A stretch of 64,000 bases of DNA. Origin: Nectonema munidae. Its lineage: Eukaryota > Nematomorpha > Nectonematoida > Nectonematidae. Both the position numbers and the translations under genes were made by a program. The stretch is from the NCBI GenBank assembly GCA_030549495.1, contig JAUIRK010000131.1, forward strand, positions 1 to 64,000, given 5' to 3'. How positions within the stretch are numbered: the stretch's first letter is position 1; every line of letters begins with the position of its first letter. The notes beneath the pieces were generated by a model. The model was not told the origin of the DNA. It saw nothing but the letters and a program-made list of their open reading frames with translations, and did not search any database. This document shows, piece after piece, positions 56,945 to 64,000 of the stretch.

Positions 56945-58640
56945 CATGATTAAGAATGCAAATTATTTTCAGGAAATCATTTCTAAAAGGCACTTTGTTT
57001 CATTGAGGGTTTCACTTAACGTTGACTTAATTACTTAAATATGGGATAATAGGGTTAATTAGTTACTACAATACTATATAAAAATCTATATTTTAGTTGA
57101 AGGAACTTTCCTTAAAGTATTATTTACAGATATCCTATACTTCAAAAATCTTCAAGCTTGAAGAAAAAAATTGCCAAGCCTTAAAAATGTATTTGACTAA
57201 GCGAGCAATGATTGAGGATTTTGTAAATATGAATTATAACACTGGTCAACAAATTTTTTTTTTTTTTTGGCGGACCTCTGGAGTGTTTTTTGGGGTTTTA
57301 GGGGTTTATTTTTTTATCAACCACATAAAAAAAAATAATTTAAAGCAGTCTCTAGACAAAATAGATTTTTAAGCTTTTTATACAATAACATTAGTGTCAT
57401 CTTTCACAATAATGGAACTGTGGGGACTTATTGTGAATCTGCCAAAGTTGATATTAAATTTCCCTTAAAATTATGAATTCCACAAATTTCACACAACTTA
57501 TACAATACTTTCCATTATAATATGAACGTTTTCTTCAAGTATAATTAACAAAAAGTGTCTGATACAGCCCGCTTTAGCCCTAACTTATTGAAATAAATCT
57601 GTTACCATAGACCGTATTTCATAAATGTGAACGGTTGTACTGATTTGAACAATCTTAACCTATGCCAATACTAGAAAATCATTCCATTAAATATTAACTG
57701 GTACAGCTTGATAGAAAATAACTCATCATAAGGTTTTCTTATTTTCTCATCTCACTAAGCATTTATTTTATATGTGGTCGGTCAGGTTCAGACATGCACT
57801 TTTTCACTTTTTTATTGGCCATTTTTATCGCCATTAAAATACAATGTAAACTCTCACTCAATAAAAGTCTCCCTAAAATAGAGGTTTTCACTAAAAAGGA
57901 ATTACAATTAGTGCTAAAAAGCGCTTATAAAAACACTGTTTTTAAGCCGTTTTGAAAATCTTCCTTAAAACCGAAAAACGAAACTTACAAAAGGGTATTC
58001 CAAAGCACTCACCTTAAAATATGCGCTAACCTCATAAAGCAATTCTTTTTAGCCACCATCAACAACGTTTACCACGGATCTTTCTGTTCTTTGCAAAAAC
58101 ACACAATTAATTTAGAACTGACATATCCATGAAACTGCTTAAAAAGGAGGGAATCAAACTTTTAAGGATAAAAAACTAACAAAATCATGAACAGTTAGGA
58201 AATGCGCAACAGGAAAAACTTCATCAATGAAGAGGAGAAGAAATATTTATCGAATATCATGGATAAACGATGAAAATTAATATATTATATAGCATACGAA
58301 TGTGGTGAATTTGAAAGCCAGAATGCTAAAAGATTTATAATTTATAAATGCTTGGGATATAAAAGATAATCCTACACCAACGCACATCATGCATGCAATG
58401 TAGGACTATACTATATTATAAATCTCCTCGCATGGTCAAACAGGGCCGCACGGCCATGGTGTGAATAAAAAGCGTGACTACGCTGATTAAAAGCAGATTG
58501 CTACAATTATGAGACTCTGAAAACTTAAATTAAACAAATTTAAATCAAATTATATAAAAAAATTAAACGGGGGTTCAGAAGATTTTTTTTATTTTGCATG
58601 AACTTTTTTGTCTATCAAATGGAAAAAAGCTTGTCTAACT
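56945..58640. other. Upstream of UTP15, nothing recognised
   Basis: The missing UTP15 first exon could lie here or further right. I searched by eye for its expected YW-containing end and did not find it. Confidence 0.4.
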
Positions 58641-59480
58641 TTAATTTAGAGTGAACTTAAATGAAATTTTTATGAACTTAAAACAATCTTCAAAATAAAA
58701 AATTATGGAAATATCAAAGTCTTTATTGAGACATAGAAAAGCAGCTTTGACAAACTTTTTTTGCATGCTTGTTGCAGGTGTTTTGTTGACATTTTCCACA
58801 TACTTGAAAAACTCAACTTTTGCAGTTGGAATAAAAACAACCTTTTCTTTTGGAACTTTGTGAGGAGGAGCACTTTGTTCTTTCACAAAACCATAGGATT
58901 GCCAGATAAGTTTTATTTCTTGCGGTATTTGATCGCTTTGTGCTCTTATTTTGATGGATGTTTCAGCAAGACTAAAAGCTAGTTTTCTAAGGATCTGTTT
59001 TCTTCCACCCGTCTTTAGAGTTATATTGATCAGGACAGTTTGTATTCATGATAATGTAAGTATTTAGAGCAGCCATATCAAGATAATTGGATCACCATTC
59101 GCCATCTAAAGTTTATTCTATAAGTGGTATACATATTCAGCATTTGGTTAGCCTTGTCGACGCCGCACTTGTATTTGTTGTATACGAGCATGGATTCTGG
59201 TTTTTTCTTCGAACCCAAAAATTAAATATTTGAGTAGTGCTGACTTGACATCACGTGTACCATTTTGAAATTGTGGGAGCATGTCGCATTGGAACGTAGG
59301 GTGTCAGCCTAGGGACTTCTGTAAACAGGGTAAAAGAATCGCACTCCTTCATTTTTCTTTTTTTCAGGTTTTGTTTTTTCATGACAGGAGGGATAAACCT
59401 TCTCATTTCAGTACAAGTACCCACCACCGACCAAGATTTTCTTTTAGCCCAAATGCAGAGATTGTGAGACATAAAAAAAC
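58640..59480 (-). pseudogene. piggyBac transposase C-terminal fragment
   Basis: Minus strand: SVVGTCTEMRRFIPPVMKK (about 59430-59370). Later TGGRKQILRKLAFSLAETSI and GFVKEQSAPPHKVPKEK occur near 59010-58830. In a second frame, cysteine pairs CGKCQQNTCNKHAKKVC lie near 58800-58750, like the cysteine-rich tail of piggyBac proteins. Frames shift several times and ends were not found. Confidence 0.6.
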
Positions 59481-59607
59481 GATCTACAAAAATGCCAACG
59501 CCATTAGAAATATTTGCATTTTCGCATAATCATTTCACTATTGATTCACCATTGAAATCGTTTTTTTCGGGATGGGAGGAAAAATAAATTTCAGGGGAAG
59601 TGGCACA

Positions 59608-59710
59608 GCCCCCCCCCCCCCAATTTTTGACCAAGATCCATCCCTGATACACACAAACACAGACACACAACACACACACACACAATACACTCATGCGCAC
59701 ACACACACTA
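59608..59710. repeat. Poly-C run and CA microsatellite
   Basis: About 14 C at 59611, then an imperfect (CA)n tract at 59648-59708 with caccacac-like interruptions. Confidence 0.85.
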
Positions 59711-59739
59711 CGCCACTGCTTCTGTCTAATTTGCATTTA

Positions 59740-60560
59740 GAGTTAAATTAAAATAGTTTTCAATCGTTACAATTTTATATCAATGAATATTGTTAGACTT
59801 GCGCTAAGAATTTTTTTCCAACAAAAGTCACTTAATCTTTATCACTACGTTTGCTACATTTTGTAACATTTGAAAATTTTAATTTTTTCAAGTCAAGAAA
59901 TTTTTTTCAATAGTTATTTGGGAATGAATATTTTGACTAGCTATTCAGTTTAAAAGCAAGAATACTCTATTTGCTTAGTATTTGAGTAGAGATATTTTTA
60001 TAATGTTCGATTGTTATATTTTATAAGTAACACTGTACATAATTAATTAAATCATTTTTTTAAGAAAATTTGTTGATTATTATAATAAAAATATAATATC
60101 GAAACAAAATGTTTCAGTTGTTAAAAATGTACTTGATCTATTTATGACAGCTGTCAGAATTTTATTTGTAGACAAAAATATTCAAAAAAACGCAATGATT
60201 TTCTTTCCTCGTATACTTTGATTTATGTTAGTTTAAATAATTTTTTAATGATTTTGTGTTTTTAGACTTAAATAATTATATAAAAAGTGATTAAATTACC
60301 ATTTTTGTATACTATGATTCTTTACAATATGTAAAAGACACAAGTGCTACTAAATCACCCTATAAGGGTTAGCTACTTAAACGTTGGCGTTTGCTGCTTA
60401 TAAAAACTTGAAAATATCAAATAAACTCTCATTCTTTATGCCTCCTATTATTTTGAAATTATTCTGAGAACAGACGGTTCCATTTTAAAATAGTGAAAAT
60501 TGTTTTATTAGTTTATTTTGTTTCCTTTCTCTCTTATGTTAATTATGTAGCAAATTTTTC
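59740..60560. other. Intergenic, nothing recognised
   Basis: AT-rich sequence without element ends or coding remnant. Confidence 0.5.
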
Positions 60561-60574
60561 AATTTTGAGTAAAA

Positions 60575-60715
60575 GGTAAGGTGCAGCAGCGGATGTATTT
60601 TCATTGACCAGGCACTGATGTACCGCTTATGTCAAACTATGAACAAATTCGTATCGATGAGAAATCGAATCCAGAGGCATCTCAACCAACCTGCCATGCC
60701 ACCCATAGAGTATGC
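60575..60715 (-). mobile_element. tRNA-derived SINE, divergent minus copy
   Basis: ggtaaggtgcagcagcggat start, accgcttatgtcaaactatg middle, gagaaatcgaatccagaggc and caaccaacctgccatgccac end. It parallels the minus copy at 56795 with many changes. The hAT element at 60723 inserted right at its border. Confidence 0.6.
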
Positions 60716-60722
60716 TGTAGGG

Positions 60723-63366
60723 CAGTGGTTCTTAACCTAGGGGTCGTGACCCCCTTAGGGGTAATTTTAAATTCTTAGAGGGGTAATGAAAACCGGATTA
60801 AAAATTGTTTTTATTAGTCGTTTTGTGATAATGATAAAAGGTACATTCAAGCATTTTTTCTCTACGCAAAAACAGGATGTAAATTTCTTATAATAAATGT
60901 ATTAGAAATTAGTCAGTATTTTTCTAATCCTCCATATGTAGTCGTCAAAACACATTTTTGTCATCTTAAAGTGCTTCTTTTCTTCATGCTTTTGCTCTAT
61001 ATAATTTTCCTAACACATATCACATACGGCTGTAATTTCTCTTTCCATTTTGACTTTATCAAATTACATCAATAATAAATAATTGTTTTATCATTGTTAT
61101 TTAATATCAGTTGAAATGAAATCATATTGCATATGCATACAACAATGATAATAATAAAAGAAAGAAGAGTATACTTTGAAGTTTTTTCATAACTTTGCTA
61201 CGTAATATTTTCAAGCGTTTGATTGTTGCAATAATTTCACTTATATTTTTTTCAGTTTTAATGTCTGCTAAAAAAACGCACATATAATGAAGCTTTTCTC
61301 AAATTTGGTTTTACAAGTATTATTCAAATCTCAGTTGTTAAACCCTAATGTGTTATTTGTAGTAAAGTTTTAAGCCATGAAAGTATAAAGCCAAGTAAAT
61401 TGAAGCAACACTTCGAAACTGTCCATACCCAACACGCTGGTAAAAGTTTAAATTATTTTAAACAAAAAGAAACATCTTTAGAAGCAAGCCGGATAGATTC
61501 AACTGGGCACTTGGCTGTGCAAAGTAAAGCCGCTCTAAAAGCATCTTTTAAATTGCATTGAACATTGCAAAAGCTAAGAAACCTCATACTATTGGTGAGG
61601 AATTGATAAAACCTTGTATCTTAGAAGCAGTTTCATCTGTTCTTGGGCAAAAACAAGCAGAAAAATTAAAATCAATTTCTCTTTCAAATGACACTATCAG
61701 AAAGCGTATTTTTGATATGAGTGAAGATACACTAATACAAACAGTAAATGCAGTGAAGGCTAGTTCTTTTTATTCTTTGCAACTTGATGAGTCAACAGAT
61801 GTTTCATCATGCTCCCAACTTTTGGTTTATGCTCGATATTTTGAAGAACAAGCTTTAAAAGAAGAATACTTGTTTTCTGAGCCATTAAGTACCACAGCTC
61901 GTGGAGAAGACGTTTTCAAAATTCTTGAAAGTTTTTTAGCAAAACATAGTTTAAGCTGGAAAACGCTTGTTGGAGTATGTAATTGACGGGGCTCCATCAA
62001 TGATTGGCTATAAATCTGGGTTTAAAGCTCTCGTTGAAAAAACCGCACCCCACATCTCTTTCACTCACTGCATGATTCACCGCTATGCTTTAGCGATGAA
62101 AACTCTTCCGCCATCTCTTCGAGAAGTTTTGGATTTAGTTGTCAAGATTGTAAATCATATTAGAAAAAATGCTACAACTTCGAGAATTTTTAAAAATATG
62201 TGTGAAGAAATTGGTATGAATTTTTCAGTTCTTCTTCTGCAAACAGAAGTGCGTTGGCTCTCGAGAGGTAACGTATTAAATAGATTTTTTCACCTTCGAG
62301 AACCGCTATTAACATTATTAGAACAAGGGTACTCTTCTAAATCTAAAGAAAATTTTTTTTTAATTAAAATGAAGGATGAAGTTTTTCTATCCAAAGTTGC
62401 CTACCTTGCAGATTTTTTTACTGAAATGAATTCAATAAGTACCTGTCTCCAAGGAAATCTTTCCTTTTCTCATATTATTTTAGATAAAATAGCAGGTTTT
62501 CAATCTAAAATCATATTAAAAATAATGAAATGAGCTTTTTTCCTCAAATGACTTCTTTTCTAAGTTCTTCAACCAAAAAAGAATGTACTTTTTGTGATGA
62601 AATATTAGCTCACCTTGCACATGTAAACCAAGCAATAAACGAATATTTTCCAAATATAAAGAATCGTTTTAATGATGCTTGGATATTTAGACCTTTTTCA
62701 GTGAGCGAAAGTGCAATTGAGAATAGTAATATCTCTGCTAAGATTGAGTTTTTCCAAATTCGAGAAAACATTCAACTTAAACTTGTTTCAACGAACAATC
62801 ACTTGCAAAGTTTTGGGCAAAATTGGAAACTGTTTACCCTGTTCTTTTGAAACGTGCCATGCAATTTTTAGTACAGTCCCCATTCAACTTATCGCTGCGA
62901 GACAGGATTTTGTGCCATGATGAGCTTAAAAACAAGTTCACGTAATAAACGTGTTATTGATGCGGACATGAGATGTTGCTTATCAAACATTGTGCCGTGT
63001 TTTGAAAAAATTTTATCTGATAAACAGTACCAACCTTCTCATTAATATATATATTTAGTATTGTTTTTGAATAAATTTTTGTCTTTTTTATTTTTATTAA
63101 AGAACAAGAAAACATTTTTTCTTACTGAAAAAGAAAGTTAGTGTGCATGTTGTGTGTGTGTGTGTGTTGTTATGCTAAAAATATGTCATAGGTATTCAAT
63201 AAAGTCAAAATAAAGAACTTAATAAAATATAATTGTTTATTTATAAAATCATTCAGTTAAAAAAGTTTTAACAAAACATATAGTAAAAATAAGTAAAAAA
63301 AACTTGAAGGGGGTCACAGCAAATTTTTAAAGGGGGTCACAATGACAAAAAGGTTAAGAACCACTG
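60723..63366 (+). mobile_element. Full-length hAT element with perfect 8-bp duplication
   Basis: 2644 bp. Terminal inverted repeats CAGTGGTTCTTAACC and GGTTAAGAACCACTG. Target duplication CTGTAGGG at 60715-60722 and 63367-63374, exact. Subterminal gggtcgtgaccccc (left) and gggggtcacagcaaa / gggggtcacaatg (right). Contains one plus-strand transposase relic. Confidence 0.95.
61261..63045 (+). pseudogene. hAT transposase (ZBED5-like), several lesions
   Basis: From ATG 61261: an N-terminal RTYNEAFLKFGF segment after a one-base shift, then a BED zinc finger CVICSK ... KLKQHFETVH with a stop in place of the preceding Gln codon. The RNase H-like core follows: first Asp in LQLDESTDVSSCSQLLVYAR, second in DGAPSMIGYKSGF after a frameshift at 61975-61985. 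THCMIHRYALAMKTLP and EVRWLSRGNVLNRFF come next. The C-terminal dimerisation part is split over frames (LLKRAMQFLVQ, then TGFCAMMSLKTSSRN, DADMRCCLSNIVP) and ends at 63045. Few lesions, so recently active. Confidence 0.9.
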
Positions 63367-63374
63367 CTGTAGGG

Positions 63375-64000
63375 GATACGTCAAATTAGTTTTCAAAAAA
63401 CTTAAGTTATGCTGTAAAAATTTGTAGTTTTTGTTGAAGCTCTATAACTTTTTCTGATAGACTTTTTTCCTTAAAAGTTATTATAAAAGGCAAATCATTG
63501 AAAAATGTTAAAAGTTATTTTACTTTTTATAGATTTTTGTAGCTTGCATCAATTTAGTGTTTAAACAATTTTTGAATGATGCTGAGAAAAATGAAATAAT
63601 GCAATCTTAATTTATTCTTTTATTTTTGTTTGCACAATTATAACTTCATTTTATACCCTTGCCCCTGAATCAATCACATTTTTTCATATAAACATCGCAG
63701 CGTGTCTAGTAGACTCTTTGCCTTCAGACTACATTCACTCATATAAAACTACCCAACCTTCAGTTTTTTTTCAGTTGTTTTCTCTATGAATCAAATATCC
63801 TTTTATCAATTCCTGTAATGTGCCTGGTAGACTACTTCATTTTCAAATTAAAAGCCTATTCCACCCGTCCCCCCCCCCTACAATTTTGGATTTTTTAAAC
63901 TAGTGTATATTCTGAAAATTTAATTAAAATATTTTCGCTAGGAGCATAGTATTTTTTGTAAAAAAATAAATAGTCTTATAAATTAAGGACTTTAGGTGTG
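63375..64000. other. Window end, nothing recognised
   Basis: AT-rich, with a loose direct repeat around gtagactctttgcctt (63712) and gtagactacttcattt (63828), and a C homopolymer at 63870. Confidence 0.4.

Noticed and set aside
59530-59736. Cysteine/valine-rich minus-strand open frame
   Set aside because: Produced by translating a CA microsatellite and a C homopolymer.

Overview
This is a window of an arthropod nuclear genome. The DNA is AT-rich, two genes are split by spliceosomal introns (GT..AG, one only 56 bp, most 0.2-4 kb), and the non-coding sequence is full of decayed DNA transposons, tRNA-derived SINEs and LINE tails. The intronless gene at 30 kb has the WSC-FN3-TM-kinase layout known from the insect gene Wsck, and two further relics belong to protein families I recall from arthropods. 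I cannot name the species.

Layout. (1) 1-1000: a large inverted repeat with tandem copies, a degenerate 28-bp repeat and an AT microsatellite. (2) 1166-14565, plus strand: the last 11 exons of SF3B1, matching human residues 693-1304 with no net length change. Its introns hold a MULE, a hAT MITE, a SINE with a 16-bp target duplication and a small piggyBac MITE. (3) 14.6-27.4 kb: a transposon graveyard with two piggyBac elements, a Merlin element split by a hAT MITE, and a pogo/Tigger element. (4) 30073-32271, plus: an intronless receptor pseudokinase resembling Wsck. (5) 34-41 kb: hAT remnants and a frameshifted copy of an uncharacterised zinc-binding protein family. (6) 42108-56240, minus: six exons of UTP15, an 18S rRNA processing WD40 protein, complete except for about the first 40 residues. 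Its introns carry LINE, piggyBac, hAT and unknown-family debris. (7) 58.6-64 kb: a piggyBac remnant, SINE copies and an end-to-end hAT element with a perfect 8-bp target duplication.

The three host genes are unrelated in function: pre-mRNA splicing (SF3B1), ribosome assembly (UTP15) and receptor signalling (Wsck-like). They are not an operon. I saw no CRISPR array, functional tRNA, rRNA or bacterial segment. Family names come from reading translations and from memory of these families; no database search was run.
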